Positions 33,386 through 42,472 of a DNA stretch of 64,000 bases are shown in pieces. The stretch spans positions 1-64,000 of the forward strand of contig CAJUHS010000009.1 of assembly GCA_910586535.1 (NCBI GenBank), read 5' to 3'. A program made the translations under genes and the position numbers. The notes beneath the pieces are model-generated. The model was not told the DNA's origin. It made no database searches and saw only the letters and a program-made list of their open reading frames with translations. Numbering within the stretch: position 1 is the first letter of the stretch; every line of letters begins with the position of its first letter. Source of the DNA: an uncultured Oscillospiraceae bacterium (GTDB lineage Bacteria > Bacillota > Clostridia > Oscillospirales > Ruminococcaceae).

Positions 33386-34639
33386 TTATTCATAAAGAGG
33401 ATACTTAGCGCAAATTTCATTTACGCCCGCTCTTATCTCGTCAGCCTTACCCTCAAAATCCTTAGCGGTAAGATAGATATACTCGGCGATCTTTTCCATA
33501 TCGTCAACACCCAGGCCGCGGCTCGTTACAGCGGGAGTGCCTATTCTCACACCGCTTGTGATAAAGGGACTCTGCGGATCGTTGGGGATAGCATTTTTGT
33601 TTACGGTGATGTAAACCTCGTCAAGGCGGCGTTCAAGCTCCTTGCCGGTAATATCGAAAGGACGGAGGTCAACAAGCATAAGGTGATTGTCTGTGCCGCC
33701 CGAAACAAGGTTGAAGCCTCTGTTCACAAGACCCTTTGCAAGCGCCTGAGCATTCTCAACTACCTTTTTGCCGTACTCCTTGAACTCCGGCTTGAGAGCC
33801 TCGCCAAAGCAAACGGCCTTTGAGGCGATAACGTGCATAAGGGGACCTCCCTGTATGCCGGGAAAAACAGCCTTGTTTATCTTCTTTGCAAGCTCCTCGT
33901 CGTTAGTGAGGATAAGCCCGCCTCGTGGACCTCTCAGAGTCTTATGGGTAGTAGTTGTCGTAACATGAGCATACGGTACGGGCGTAGGGTGTACTCCCGC
34001 GGCAACCAGTCCAGCAATATGAGCCATGTCCACCATAAGGTACGCGCCTACCGAATCGGCTATCTCGCGAAGCTTAGGGAAATCAATAATTCTCGGATAC
34101 GCAGAAGCTCCCGCTACGATAAGCTTGGGTTTGTTAGCCTTTGCAAGAGCATCCACCTTATCGTAGTCAATAGTCTCATCGTCACCCAGACCGTAGGAAA
34201 CAAAGTTGAAGTATTTACCGGAAAGGTTTACCGGAGAGCCGTGGGTAAGGTGTCCGCCGTGGGCAAGGCTCATGCCGAGGACAGTGTCTCCCGGTTCGAG
34301 GAGAGCAAAATACACGGCTGTGTTAGCCTGCGCTCCCGAATGTGCCTGAACGTTTGCAAAACCTGCTCCGAACAGCTTTTTGGCGCGGTCTATAGCAATA
34401 TTTTCCACAATGTCAACGCACTGGCAGCCGCCGTAATAACGCTTTGATGGATATCCCTCGGCGTATTTATTTGTAAGGACAGACCCCATGGCCGCCATTA
34501 CCGCAGGAGAAACAAGGTTCTCGCTTGCAATGAGCTCCAGATTCCTGCGCTGGCGTGCAAGCTCTTTCTTCATGCCTTCCCCCACTTCGGGATCGGCTGC
34601 GGCTACAAAGCCAATAGTATCCATAATATCGTTGTACAT
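33386..34639 (-). CDS. glyA: Serine hydroxymethyltransferase
   Basis: This PLP enzyme interconverts serine and glycine with tetrahydrofolate. The PLP lysine is in HVTTTTTHKTLRGPRGG (about 226-242). RNLELIASENLVSPAV (about 31-46) and YGGCQCVDIVE are also conserved. The 417 residues are typical. It has its own consensus promoter with GGAG before the ATG. Confidence 0.96.
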   Translation of the reverse strand: MYNDIMDTIGFVAAADPEVGEGMKKELARQRRNLELIASENLVSPAVMAAMGSVLTNKYAEGYPSKRYYGGCQCVDIVENIAIDRAKKLFGAGFANVQAHSGAQANTAVYFALLEPGDTVLGMSLAHGGHLTHGSPVNLSGKYFNFVSYGLGDDETIDYDKVDALAKANKPKLIVAGASAYPRIIDFPKLREIADSVGAYLMVDMAHIAGLVAAGVHPTPVPYAHVTTTTTHKTLRGPRGGLILTNDEELAKKINKAVFPGIQGGPLMHVIASKAVCFGEALKPEFKEYGKKVVENAQALAKGLVNRGFNLVSGGTDNHLMLVDLRPFDITGKELERRLDEVYITVNKNAIPNDPQSPFITSGVRIGTPAVTSRGLGVDDMEKIAEYIYLTAKDFEGKADEIRAGVNEICAKYPLYE

Positions 34640-34673
34640 AAGGTTTGCTCCTTTACCAAAATATATTGTTTTT

Positions 34674-34702
34674 ATTATACACTATTTTTCTGCGGATTTC
34701 AA
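34674..34702 (-). promoter_or_regulatory. Promoter of glyA
   Basis: On the minus strand TTGAAA (34702-34697), a 17-base spacer and TATAAT (34679-34674). The leader to the ATG is about 30 bases, so no riboswitch lies downstream of this start. Confidence 0.75.
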
Positions 34703-34861
34703 CCGTATTTTAATATTTTTACGGTGCCATGCAAAAAGCTGTGCTGCGGTCGAGGTCACGACTTCCTGTTATAATGCTGTACCGCTTCGTACGGCACTTA
34801 TGTACAAAACGGCTTTTATACCGTAAGAATACTGATATCACGCCGGAAACAAATAAATCAT

Positions 34862-34890
34862 TTGACTTGTTTTGCAATTACTGGTATAAT
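34862..34890 (+). promoter_or_regulatory. Promoter of recQ
   Basis: TTGACT (34862-34867), 17 bases, then TATAAT (34885-34890). Confidence 0.78.
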
Positions 34891-34965
34891 AATGTTGGAA
34901 ATACCGGCAAAAACAAAAATACTGTAAATTACATTAAAATACCGATCGTGAGATGATAAATTAGT

Positions 34966-37284
34966 ATGAACTGCTGCGATATCCGGCAAACTCTTCAAAA
35001 ATATTTTGGATACGCCTCCTTTCGTCCGGGTCAGGAGGAAATCACTGACAGCATACTTTCCGGCAGGGACACCCTCGGAGTAATGCCCACCGGCGCGGGA
35101 AAATCCATATGCTATCAGGTGCCCGCGCTATTGCAGACAGGCATATCTATCGTAATATCTCCGCTCATATCTCTTATGCAGGATCAGGTTACTTCTCTTG
35201 TCCAGTCGGGGATAAAGGCGGCTTACATAAACAGCTCTCTTACGGAAAATCAGATACGCACCGTTATTCAAAACGCAGAAAACGGTATGTACAAGCTGAT
35301 TTACGCCGCTCCCGAACGGCTCGAAAGCGGCGCATTTTTAAGCTTTGCGGAAAATGCGGACATTTCAATGATAACAGTGGACGAAGCGCACTGCATCTCA
35401 CAGTGGGGTCAGGATTTCCGCCCCAGCTACATGAATATCCCGCGGTTTATAGAAAGACTACCCAAACGTCCTGTTGTAACGGCGTTTACCGCCACCGCCA
35501 CGGATCAGGTCAGGCAGGACATAGTAAGACTGCTGGAAATGAACGACCCGTACACGCTTGTTACGGGCTTTGACAGAAAAAATCTTTATTTCGAGGTGCG
35601 CAGTCCTGCTGACAGATACGCAGCATTAAAGCAGCTTGCGAAAAAATACTCCGCGGAGGGGAGGAGCGGGATAGTTTACTGTTCCACCAGAAAAAACGTT
35701 GAAAATATTACGGAACGGCTTTCGGGAGACGGATTTTCGGTGACGTCATATCACGGAGGCATGGGAGAAGCCGAAAGGTCATCAAATCAGGAGGATTTCA
35801 TCTACGACAGAAAAAACATAATGGTAGCCACCAACGCATTCGGCATGGGTATCGACAAATCCAACGTATCATATGTTATCCACTACAATATGCCCAAGGA
35901 TGTGGAAAGCTACTATCAGGAGGCGGGGCGTGCGGGGCGGGACGGTTCTCCTGCGGACTGTATCCTGCTGTACAACGGTTCGGACATACACACCGCGCAG
36001 TTTCTTATAAACAAGAGCCACGAACAGTCGGAGCTTTCTCCCGACGAGGTTCAGACCATGCGCAGCCGCGATATGAAGCGTCTTAAAGATATGATATTTT
36101 ACTGCACCGGCGCGGAGTGTCTGCGCAGCTATATTCTCGGATACTTCGGAGAAAAATCCACTGGGAAATGCGGCAACTGTTCATGGTGCTGTTCCGACGA
36201 GCCGTATGAGGACATTACGATAGATTCCCAGAAGATAATGTCCTGTATTATCCGTTCGGGGCAAAAATACGGTGTAAAAATGGTATGCGATATGCTGCGG
36301 GGCAGTGAAAACGAAAAGATAACATCTGCGGGACTCGATTCCTTGTCCACCTACGGAATTATGAGAGACGCTTCCGAAAAGCGCATAAGAAGTATTATCG
36401 ACAGGCTTATTATGCAGGAATACATTGAAAAAACGGACGGAGAATACCCGATACTGCGGGTGAGACCCTCTGCGGCGGAAGTACTGAAAGGAAATGCAGG
36501 TATTTCCGCAAGGCTTCCCAAGGAAAAAGAACCCAAACGCAGAAAAGCTTCGGCAGCCATGACAAACGCGGCAGAGCCGTTCAGCGCCGATCCCGGACTG
36601 CTGGCAGCTCTGAAGGCTCTGCGTTCAAGGATAGCTTCCGCTCAGGGCGTTCCTGCTTATGTGGTATTTGCCGATTCCGCGCTTCTTGATATGTGTGAAA
36701 AGCTGCCGCGTACAGACAGCGAGTTTCTTGAAGTATCAGGCGTAGGAGCGGTAAAGCTTGAAAAGTACGGCGCGGATTTTATTCAGGCAATATCTAACTA
36801 TATTGAAACGGATACGGATAAAAAAGTCTACGACTCGAACACCTCTGCCAAAGTAAATACCGAACGGACGTCTAAAAAGGATATGTGCAGACTGCGCACT
36901 CCCGAAGAAATAAGACAAGTCTTTTCCGCAATTACGGGCGCAGGCGGCCAACTGTCACCCGATACTGAATCTCTCACTATATCAGCCTTTACGGACAGGA
37001 TAATTTCCGCGGCGGAGATACGCGTTTCCTCCGCGGCGCTTAGGAAAACGTTAACAGGCTGGCTCAAAAACGTAGGGTTTATAAAAACCTATACCGATAA
37101 CGACGGAAAAAGCCATATGGATATCACTTCGATATCGGACAGTATCGGTATATTTGCTGAAAACCGCAAATCAGCAAACGGAACGGAATATAAGTGCATA
37201 ATGTACAAGCCGGAGGCTCAGCAGTGTATTATCGACAATCTCGATCCTGTCATGGAATACGCGGTTGAAAACCTGTCTGAATGA
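34966..37284 (+). CDS. recQ: RecQ ATP-dependent DNA helicase with extended C-terminus
   Basis: This 3'-5' helicase has Walker A MPTGAGKSICYQ (about 40-51), DEAH box VDEAHCISQWGQDFRP (about 138-153), motif VI QEAGRAGRDG and the zinc-binding Cys set ending CGNCSWCC (about 402-409). An RQC winged helix and then an HRDC domain (about 545-620, LDMCEKLPRTDSEFLEVSGV) follow. The last 150 residues are an extra region with no domain I recognise, which makes the protein 772 residues against about 600 in E. coli. It acts in recombination and fork repair. Confidence 0.94.
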   Translation: MNCCDIRQTLQKYFGYASFRPGQEEITDSILSGRDTLGVMPTGAGKSICYQVPALLQTGISIVISPLISLMQDQVTSLVQSGIKAAYINSSLTENQIRTVIQNAENGMYKLIYAAPERLESGAFLSFAENADISMITVDEAHCISQWGQDFRPSYMNIPRFIERLPKRPVVTAFTATATDQVRQDIVRLLEMNDPYTLVTGFDRKNLYFEVRSPADRYAALKQLAKKYSAEGRSGIVYCSTRKNVENITERLSGDGFSVTSYHGGMGEAERSSNQEDFIYDRKNIMVATNAFGMGIDKSNVSYVIHYNMPKDVESYYQEAGRAGRDGSPADCILLYNGSDIHTAQFLINKSHEQSELSPDEVQTMRSRDMKRLKDMIFYCTGAECLRSYILGYFGEKSTGKCGNCSWCCSDEPYEDITIDSQKIMSCIIRSGQKYGVKMVCDMLRGSENEKITSAGLDSLSTYGIMRDASEKRIRSIIDRLIMQEYIEKTDGEYPILRVRPSAAEVLKGNAGISARLPKEKEPKRRKASAAMTNAAEPFSADPGLLAALKALRSRIASAQGVPAYVVFADSALLDMCEKLPRTDSEFLEVSGVGAVKLEKYGADFIQAISNYIETDTDKKVYDSNTSAKVNTERTSKKDMCRLRTPEEIRQVFSAITGAGGQLSPDTESLTISAFTDRIISAAEIRVSSAALRKTLTGWLKNVGFIKTYTDNDGKSHMDITSISDSIGIFAENRKSANGTEYKCIMYKPEAQQCIIDNLDPVMEYAVENLSE

Positions 37285-37348
37285 GGCGGGAAAATCTTCT
37301 TTAGCACTTACCTTACGGATATGTGCTTTCTTATACTAATAAACAATA

Positions 37349-37384
37349 AAAAGGAAAGGCAGCGTATATGCAGCCTTTCCTTTT
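37349..37384. terminator. Bidirectional terminator between recQ and the GH5 gene
   Basis: AAAAGGAAAGGC (37349-37360) and GCCTTTCCTTTT (37373-37384) form a 12-bp stem with A- and T-runs on the two flanks. It can end recQ on the plus strand and GH5 on the minus strand. Confidence 0.9.
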
Positions 37385-37391
37385 TTCATGT

Positions 37392-38552
37392 TCAGCTTTC
37401 GCGTTCAAGCTTTTTAATTTTGTCAAATTCTTTCAAAAGTTCCTTATCCTTAAATGTGGCTGTACTCCTGATATAGTAGTCATCGGTAATGTCCCAAAGC
37501 ACGGGGCACATTCCTCTTGTATACGCCGCTTCGCATACAGACGTCACGTAAAGCCGTTTCATTTCCTGAGTCTTGTTTTTTCCGCAGGCGCTGTACTCGC
37601 CGATAATAACAGGAACGCCCTTATCCACAAATGTGGTTTTCATCATATCCATATACTTGTTAAGCTCAGCAATATCGTTTTCGTCGCCCCATTCGGTACG
37701 CGCCTTACCCCAGCTTGCGTCCTTTTCAAGGATCGCAAAGGTTGACGGAACATAATAATGCACCGAGACTGCGCATCGTCCCGCAGGATCGTTCGGCATT
37801 TTATAAGCAGGATCGCAGGTAAGTTCTATATCGGTATTGTATCCTGCGATAAGCAGGTGGCGTTTTTCGTTGTTTCCGCCTGAACCGCGTACGATATTTA
37901 CAAACCTCTGATTGATATCGTTAAGTATGCCAAAGGATTTTTCCTTGTCACCCTGATTGCTGTAACGGTTCCAGATATCCTCCCAGCCGCCCTCTTCGTT
38001 GAGAGACTCGAACATAAGCTTGTCGCCGTATTCGCCGAACTCCGCGCATAGCTGAGTCCAAATGCTTTCGTATTTTTCAAAGCATTTGTCGCGCTGATCG
38101 TCCTTGGCGAACCCGGTCCACCAGCCTCCGTCCCAGTGGATATTCATTATAACGTACATATCCGCGCCGATAGCCCAATTTATGATCTCCTTAACGCGCG
38201 CGATGTAATCGGGACTTATTTCATAAGTCTGCTTATTCATAAGATTGCTCCATGCCACGGGAACGCGCAGTACACCGAAGCCCGCGTCTGCATAGCCCTG
38301 TATCATCGGCTGCGTGATAACGGGACTTCCCCAGCCGGTCTCATATGCATAAACAGATCCAAGGCTCATTCCGCTGGACTCCATGGTATTGCCAAGATTG
38401 ATACCCAGACCCATTTCCTGGACAACTTCCATAGTCGTCATTTCTCTCATGCTTTCCTTTGCGTCAACGGAGCAGCCGCACAATCCCGCTGTAAATGTGC
38501 ATACTGCCGTCACTGCCGCAACGATTCTTTTCAGACGTGCAAACTTTAACAT
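37392..38552 (-). CDS. GH5 endo-beta-glucanase, predicted lipoprotein
   Basis: The signal peptide ends in LCGC (Cys27), so the enzyme is probably tethered to the outer face of the membrane. The GH5 barrel starts at MGLGINLGNTMES (about 47-59). The acid/base Glu186 lies in ESLNEEGGW and the nucleophile Glu319 in VIIGEYSACG. HYY (about 265-267) and the late Trp in VLWDITDDYY are also typical. It would cut cellulose, lichenan or another beta-glucan internally. No binding module is present. It is the second gene after a GH43 enzyme, 13 bases apart. Confidence 0.9.
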   Translation of the reverse strand: MLKFARLKRIVAAVTAVCTFTAGLCGCSVDAKESMREMTTMEVVQEMGLGINLGNTMESSGMSLGSVYAYETGWGSPVITQPMIQGYADAGFGVLRVPVAWSNLMNKQTYEISPDYIARVKEIINWAIGADMYVIMNIHWDGGWWTGFAKDDQRDKCFEKYESIWTQLCAEFGEYGDKLMFESLNEEGGWEDIWNRYSNQGDKEKSFGILNDINQRFVNIVRGSGGNNEKRHLLIAGYNTDIELTCDPAYKMPNDPAGRCAVSVHYYVPSTFAILEKDASWGKARTEWGDENDIAELNKYMDMMKTTFVDKGVPVIIGEYSACGKNKTQEMKRLYVTSVCEAAYTRGMCPVLWDITDDYYIRSTATFKDKELLKEFDKIKKLERES

Positions 38553-38565
38553 TTTACAAATCTCC

Positions 38566-39912
38566 TCACTTCATAAAAACGAACGACTTTAATTCAAAAA
38601 GACATCTGCTTCTGAATGATTCTCCCGACCAGTCGTGAGGATATTCGGTTGCCGCCTTAAAGAAAACGCTGTGTCTGCCTGTAACGGCTCTTACCCTTCC
38701 AGTAACTGCGCCGCCGTTTCTTCCTATCCTGATCTGTCCTATTTCGTCGCCGTCCTCGCTGTCGATAAGGACGTGCAGGATACTGTCGCAGCCAGTGCCG
38801 CACACGTTTACGGAAAGTTCCATGGTCTTGCTGCCGAAGTCGTCCCCGAAATCAAAATATTTATAGCCGATAACGCATTCCTCTGTAACATTGGTCACGA
38901 CACGTTCAAACACGTTTTTCTCGGTAACTATAGCTCCGCCCTTCAGAACGCAGGCTATCTCGGCGGGCGTAATCTTATACGGATCAAGAGAATCCTCAAA
39001 TCCAAGAGACGTCATTTCCACGGTAGGAATAGTGCCGTCGGGAAGGATCGTTATTTTTTCAGCGCAGCCGCGGCGGGACATTATAGTGCCGTTCGTCATG
39101 CGGTGGTAGAAAATGTACCACTGTCCGTTTATCTGAACGATAGAGCCGTGGTCGTTGCCGCCGGGATAATCGACTCCGTTGTCAACTATATAGCCGCGGT
39201 ACTTGAATGGTCCCGTAGGCTTGTCTGAGGTGGCATACGCAAGTCTGCTTCCCTGCTTCGGAGAATATATCAGGTAATACGTATCCCCAACCTTCCGCGG
39301 GGAACAGGCTTCAAAGAACAAGCCTTCCTCATCCGGAAAATCCTCGGTTTTTTCTATAGGGATAATATGTTCGATACATGTTCCGTCAAGCACTTCATAC
39401 ATATTGCCGCTGTTTATTTCCGCCATAAAGGAACGTTCATATCCGCAGTATATGTATGTTCTGCCGTCGTCGTCAACAAGCACTCCTGGATCGATGAACC
39501 AGCCGTTGCAGCATATTTCGTCCGGAATAGTATATTTGTATTTCGACAGCAGTCTGAACGGTCCTTCTGGCCTATCGCTTACCGCAACGCAGCCGATGGA
39601 GTTGATTATGTAGGCGTAAAGGTAATATTTTCCGTCCTTTTCCACTACGTCGGGGGCATAAAGATAGTTTGACTCGTTTGTCCAGTCCGTGTCGGAGGGA
39701 TAATCAAGCGTTTCGCGGGTACGGAAGATATCTCCGTGGCATACCCAGTTGTTAAGGTCATTGAGCGGCGCGCTCCAGCATTTAAGCACGTAGTCGCAGA
39801 ACTTTACCGAACCGGCTCTATCGTGGGAACCGTAAACGTATATACGTTCTCCGAAAACTCTCGGTTCTCCGTCGGGGATATATTCCCAGGACGGTAAATA
39901 TGGATTTGGCAT
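38566..39912 (-). CDS. GH43 glycosidase (arabinofuranosidase/xylosidase type)
   Basis: This five-bladed propeller enzyme has the three GH43 acids: Asp14 in YIPDGEPRVF (base), Asp141 in GWFIDPGVLVDDDG (pKa modulator) and Glu201 in GLFFEACSPRK (acid). From about residue 320 a beta-rich domain follows that could bind sugars (DFGDDFGSKTMELSVNVCG resembles a CBM6-type region). It lacks a signal peptide, so it probably acts on imported oligosaccharides. It starts the GH43-GH5 operon and is divergent from an AraC regulator. Confidence 0.88.
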   Translation of the reverse strand: MPNPYLPSWEYIPDGEPRVFGERIYVYGSHDRAGSVKFCDYVLKCWSAPLNDLNNWVCHGDIFRTRETLDYPSDTDWTNESNYLYAPDVVEKDGKYYLYAYIINSIGCVAVSDRPEGPFRLLSKYKYTIPDEICCNGWFIDPGVLVDDDGRTYIYCGYERSFMAEINSGNMYEVLDGTCIEHIIPIEKTEDFPDEEGLFFEACSPRKVGDTYYLIYSPKQGSRLAYATSDKPTGPFKYRGYIVDNGVDYPGGNDHGSIVQINGQWYIFYHRMTNGTIMSRRGCAEKITILPDGTIPTVEMTSLGFEDSLDPYKITPAEIACVLKGGAIVTEKNVFERVVTNVTEECVIGYKYFDFGDDFGSKTMELSVNVCGTGCDSILHVLIDSEDGDEIGQIRIGRNGGAVTGRVRAVTGRHSVFFKAATEYPHDWSGESFRSRCLFELKSFVFMK

Positions 39913-39941
39913 ATTAAGGCTCCTTTCATCTGTTTAAAACC

Positions 39942-39970
39942 ATTATACATTACCATGTCAAATTATTCAA
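39942..39970 (-). promoter_or_regulatory. Promoter of the GH43-GH5 operon
   Basis: On the minus strand TTGAAT (39970-39965), 17 bases, TATAAT (39947-39942). It faces away from the AraC gene, with about 50 bases between the two promoters, where the regulator may bind. Confidence 0.65.
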
Positions 39971-40020
39971 GGTGCGGAGAACATCATGACGGTTTTGTGC
40001 TAAAAAAAGCCATGTATGTC

Positions 40021-40049
40021 TTGAAAATGCTAATAAAATTTGGTACAAT
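40021..40049 (+). promoter_or_regulatory. Promoter of the AraC-family regulator gene
   Basis: TTGAAA (40021-40026), a 17-base spacer, TACAAT (40044-40049). Confidence 0.65.
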
Positions 40050-40075
40050 AATATGTGATGCGGGAGATGATATTT

Positions 40076-40948
40076 ATGAAAAATAATTCTGTGGAAGCAT
40101 ACCTGAGCTGGTTTACGGATGATGTGGACTTTCCTTTTTTTATTCAGTACGGCTGGCATGAGCAGGATCTTTACGTACATTGCCATCGCGATTTCAACGA
40201 GCTGGTGATAGTTACGGAGGGCAGCGCCGTCCATGTGGTGAACAGCGAAGAGTACACGATAGAAAAGGGAGATGTTTTTGTTGTCGGCAACGATACGATC
40301 CACGGTTACAAAAATCCCGAAAATTTTCGCATATGCAATATAATGTACCGTCACAGCGAGATGTTTTCAGCTTTGCCTGACATCATGACCAGCGCAGGAT
40401 ATCAGGCGCTTTTCGTTCTTGAACCGCGCATTACCAAGGAGCAAAGCTTCAGGAGCAGACTCAGGCTGAAGCATGAGAATTACAAGGCGGTAAAGCTGCT
40501 TTTGGATGATATGATACATGAGTATAAAAGTGGGTCGGAATGCAGAAAGACTATGCTTATCTCCCAGTTTGCACGTCTTGCAGTAACTCTTTCAAGACTG
40601 TACAGCTTTGATAACGGCGATAACAGGCAGGACATGGTAAATATTGCAAAGGCTGTCTCGTACATGGAAAATAACTTTACGGAGGATATATCCGCCGGAC
40701 AGCTCGCAGAGCTTTCACATTATTCCGAAAGGCATTTCATGCGTATTTTCAGGAAAACATATAACGCCTCTCCCCTTGAATATATAATAGACCTGAGGAT
40801 AAATCACGCCTGTATGCTTTTAAAGAGTACTGACATGTCCATATCTGAAACGGCGGAAAAGTGCGGATTTGACAATGTGAACTATTTTAGCAGACTTTTC
40901 AAAAAGCGCATGGGAATAACTCCCTCCGGATACAGGAAAGAGGACTAA
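40076..40948 (+). CDS. AraC-family transcriptional regulator with cupin sensor
   Basis: The N-terminal part is a cupin-like sensor (HCHRDFNELVIVTEGSAVHVV, about 33-53). The C-terminal 100 residues hold two helix-turn-helix units (ISAGQLAELSHYSERHFMRIF and SISETAEKCGFDNVNYFSRLF). Such proteins often switch on neighbouring glycoside hydrolase genes in response to oligosaccharides. It is divergent from GH43-GH5, its probable target. The start at 40076 follows GGGAG; an ATG at 40055 has none. Confidence 0.88.
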   Translation: MKNNSVEAYLSWFTDDVDFPFFIQYGWHEQDLYVHCHRDFNELVIVTEGSAVHVVNSEEYTIEKGDVFVVGNDTIHGYKNPENFRICNIMYRHSEMFSALPDIMTSAGYQALFVLEPRITKEQSFRSRLRLKHENYKAVKLLLDDMIHEYKSGSECRKTMLISQFARLAVTLSRLYSFDNGDNRQDMVNIAKAVSYMENNFTEDISAGQLAELSHYSERHFMRIFRKTYNASPLEYIIDLRINHACMLLKSTDMSISETAEKCGFDNVNYFSRLFKKRMGITPSGYRKED

Positions 40949-41143
40949 AAAATCATAACGCGGCGGAACGTATGCAGCGGTCTTTTATCATAATCACCAA
41001 TTTAGCTATAGCACATCTCAAGTCTGCCAGCTGCAAACCTCATCCAAGCCATATGGACATTAGAAATTAAGTATACCAAACATTAATAAATATTACCCTG
41101 CTAACAGACTGGGATTTTTAAAATCAGTTTGTTATTATAAAAG

Positions 41144-41169
41144 CCGCAGATAAATAGTTATTGCTGCGG
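41144..41169 (-). terminator. Probable terminator of the efflux operon
   Basis: CCGCAG (41144-41149) and CTGCGG (41164-41169) form a 6-bp stem with a 14-base AT-rich loop. On the minus strand it is followed by CTTTTATAAT. The stem is short, so the call is moderate. Confidence 0.5.
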
Positions 41170-41185
41170 ATTTATTATAAATAGC

Positions 41186-41863
41186 TTATTTGTTATCGAA
41201 TATTTCTCCGTCAATAATATTAACAATTCTTTCTGCATATTTTGCAACATTCAGATCGTGGGTAATCATAACAATTGTATTGCCCGCCTTGTGCAGTTCG
41301 GTGAAAAGCTCCAAAACCTCTTTGCCTGTTGCGGAATCAAGCGCACCCGTCGGTTCGTCGGCGAGCAACAGCGAAGGCTTACCCACCAAAGCGCGGGCTA
41401 TTGCCGCACGCTGCTGCTGACCGCCCGAAAGCTCGTTCGGCTTATGCATAAGCCTTCCGCCCATACCTAACTGTTCAAGCTTTTGAGCTGCTGCCTCGGA
41501 AGCTTCTTTTTGACTGTACCCACGCAGGAGCAGCGGTATTTCAACATTACGCAAAACGGAATATTTATTTATAAGATGATATTTCTGAAATATAAATCCA
41601 ATCTTGCTGTTTCTTATTTTTGTCATTTTTGCGTCGTTCATTTTGTGTATCGCTTCGCCGTCGAGAAAATAATCGCCGCTGTCGAAGCCGTCCATACAGC
41701 CGATAACATTCATCAGGGTGGACTTTCCCGAACCGGACGGTCCCAGAACCGCAAGAAATTCTCCATTTTTTACAGTAAGTGAAATTCCTTTCAAAACTTC
41801 AAGCAAACTGTCGCCTATAGGATAAGACTTGCGTATATTTTTTATCTCAATTACATTTTCCAT
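41186..41863 (-). CDS. ABC transporter ATP-binding protein, MacB/LolD type
   Basis: The 225-residue ATPase has Walker A LGPSGSGKSTLMNV (about 39-52), signature LSGGQQQRAAIARAL (about 143-157) and Walker B LLLADEPTGALDS (about 163-175). It energises the FtsX-type permease two genes upstream. It is the last gene of the four-gene efflux operon. Confidence 0.93.
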   Translation of the reverse strand: MENVIEIKNIRKSYPIGDSLLEVLKGISLTVKNGEFLAVLGPSGSGKSTLMNVIGCMDGFDSGDYFLDGEAIHKMNDAKMTKIRNSKIGFIFQKYHLINKYSVLRNVEIPLLLRGYSQKEASEAAAQKLEQLGMGGRLMHKPNELSGGQQQRAAIARALVGKPSLLLADEPTGALDSATGKEVLELFTELHKAGNTIVMITHDLNVAKYAERIVNIIDGEIFDNK

Positions 41864-41877
41864 ATGTATTTTTCCCT

Positions 41878-42453
41878 TTACAGAATTTCAGCCGATACCG
41901 TATATCCGTCGGAATTTAGCGTCAACCGAATTGTCATACCTGCCGAAATAGCCGAGTAATCGTTATTCCGCCCGCTTGCGCCGCTTACGTTCATTCCTAC
42001 GGGAATTATATATGTGCCTGTTTCGCCGTTTTTCTTAACTGAAACGGAAGATTTTCTTCCGCCGCGTTTAAATTCAGGCCCCTCGCCGCTATCCATATTA
42101 TGTAAATCTCTGCTATCAGGCATTTGCGGCATATCTCCGTCTTGGCTCATTTGAGGTGCTTCTCCGTTTTTTGTATCAAACTGTGGCTTTTCTTTGTTCT
42201 GCGGCATTTCCTGCATATCTTTTTCTGTGCTGTTTTCGACCGACTCTCCCAAAGCAAGAGTGACCTCGTTTCCGACGATCTGAGTTACCTCGCCGACGAT
42301 CTGAGTATCGCCCTCCTGCATAATATATTCGGTAACGGCTGTATTATCGGTCATATTTTCCCGCGGAATGCCCGAATTTTTTCCGTCCTTTTCACAGCCT
42401 GACAAAACTGTAATACACGCAATAATAAGCGGCGTTAAAAATATTTTTTTCAT
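41878..42453 (-). CDS. Acidic, Met/Gln-rich lipoprotein of the efflux operon
   Basis: The signal peptide ends in LSGC (residues 17-20). The mature protein starts with a charged linker, then a repeat-like EGDTQIVGEVTQIVGNEVTL. A Met/Pro/Asp-rich low-complexity stretch (about 80-125) follows, and finally a small beta domain (GTYIIPVGMNVSG... MTIRLTLNSDG). It has no enzymatic motif. It lies between permease and ATPase, so it is probably an accessory of the pump, perhaps a substrate or adaptor contact. Met-rich stretches can bind metals such as copper, but this is only a possibility. Confidence 0.75.
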   Translation of the reverse strand: MKKIFLTPLIIACITVLSGCEKDGKNSGIPRENMTDNTAVTEYIMQEGDTQIVGEVTQIVGNEVTLALGESVENSTEKDMQEMPQNKEKPQFDTKNGEAPQMSQDGDMPQMPDSRDLHNMDSGEGPEFKRGGRKSSVSVKKNGETGTYIIPVGMNVSGASGRNNDYSAISAGMTIRLTLNSDGYTVSAEIL

Positions 42454-42472
42454 AATATAATTCTCCTTTCAA

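Larger units (their letters stand above)
34640..34965. other. Divergent promoter region between glyA and recQ
   Basis: The region carries a minus-strand promoter for glyA at the left and a plus-strand promoter for recQ at the right. Between them lies about 160 bases where I see no gene and no clear structured RNA; a GTAC...GTAC imperfect hairpin near 34780 is too weak to call. Confidence 0.55.

Noticed and set aside
33833..34447. 204-codon plus-strand frame opposite glyA
   Set aside because: It is an antisense shadow of a clear glyA gene and has no ribosome site or recognisable protein.
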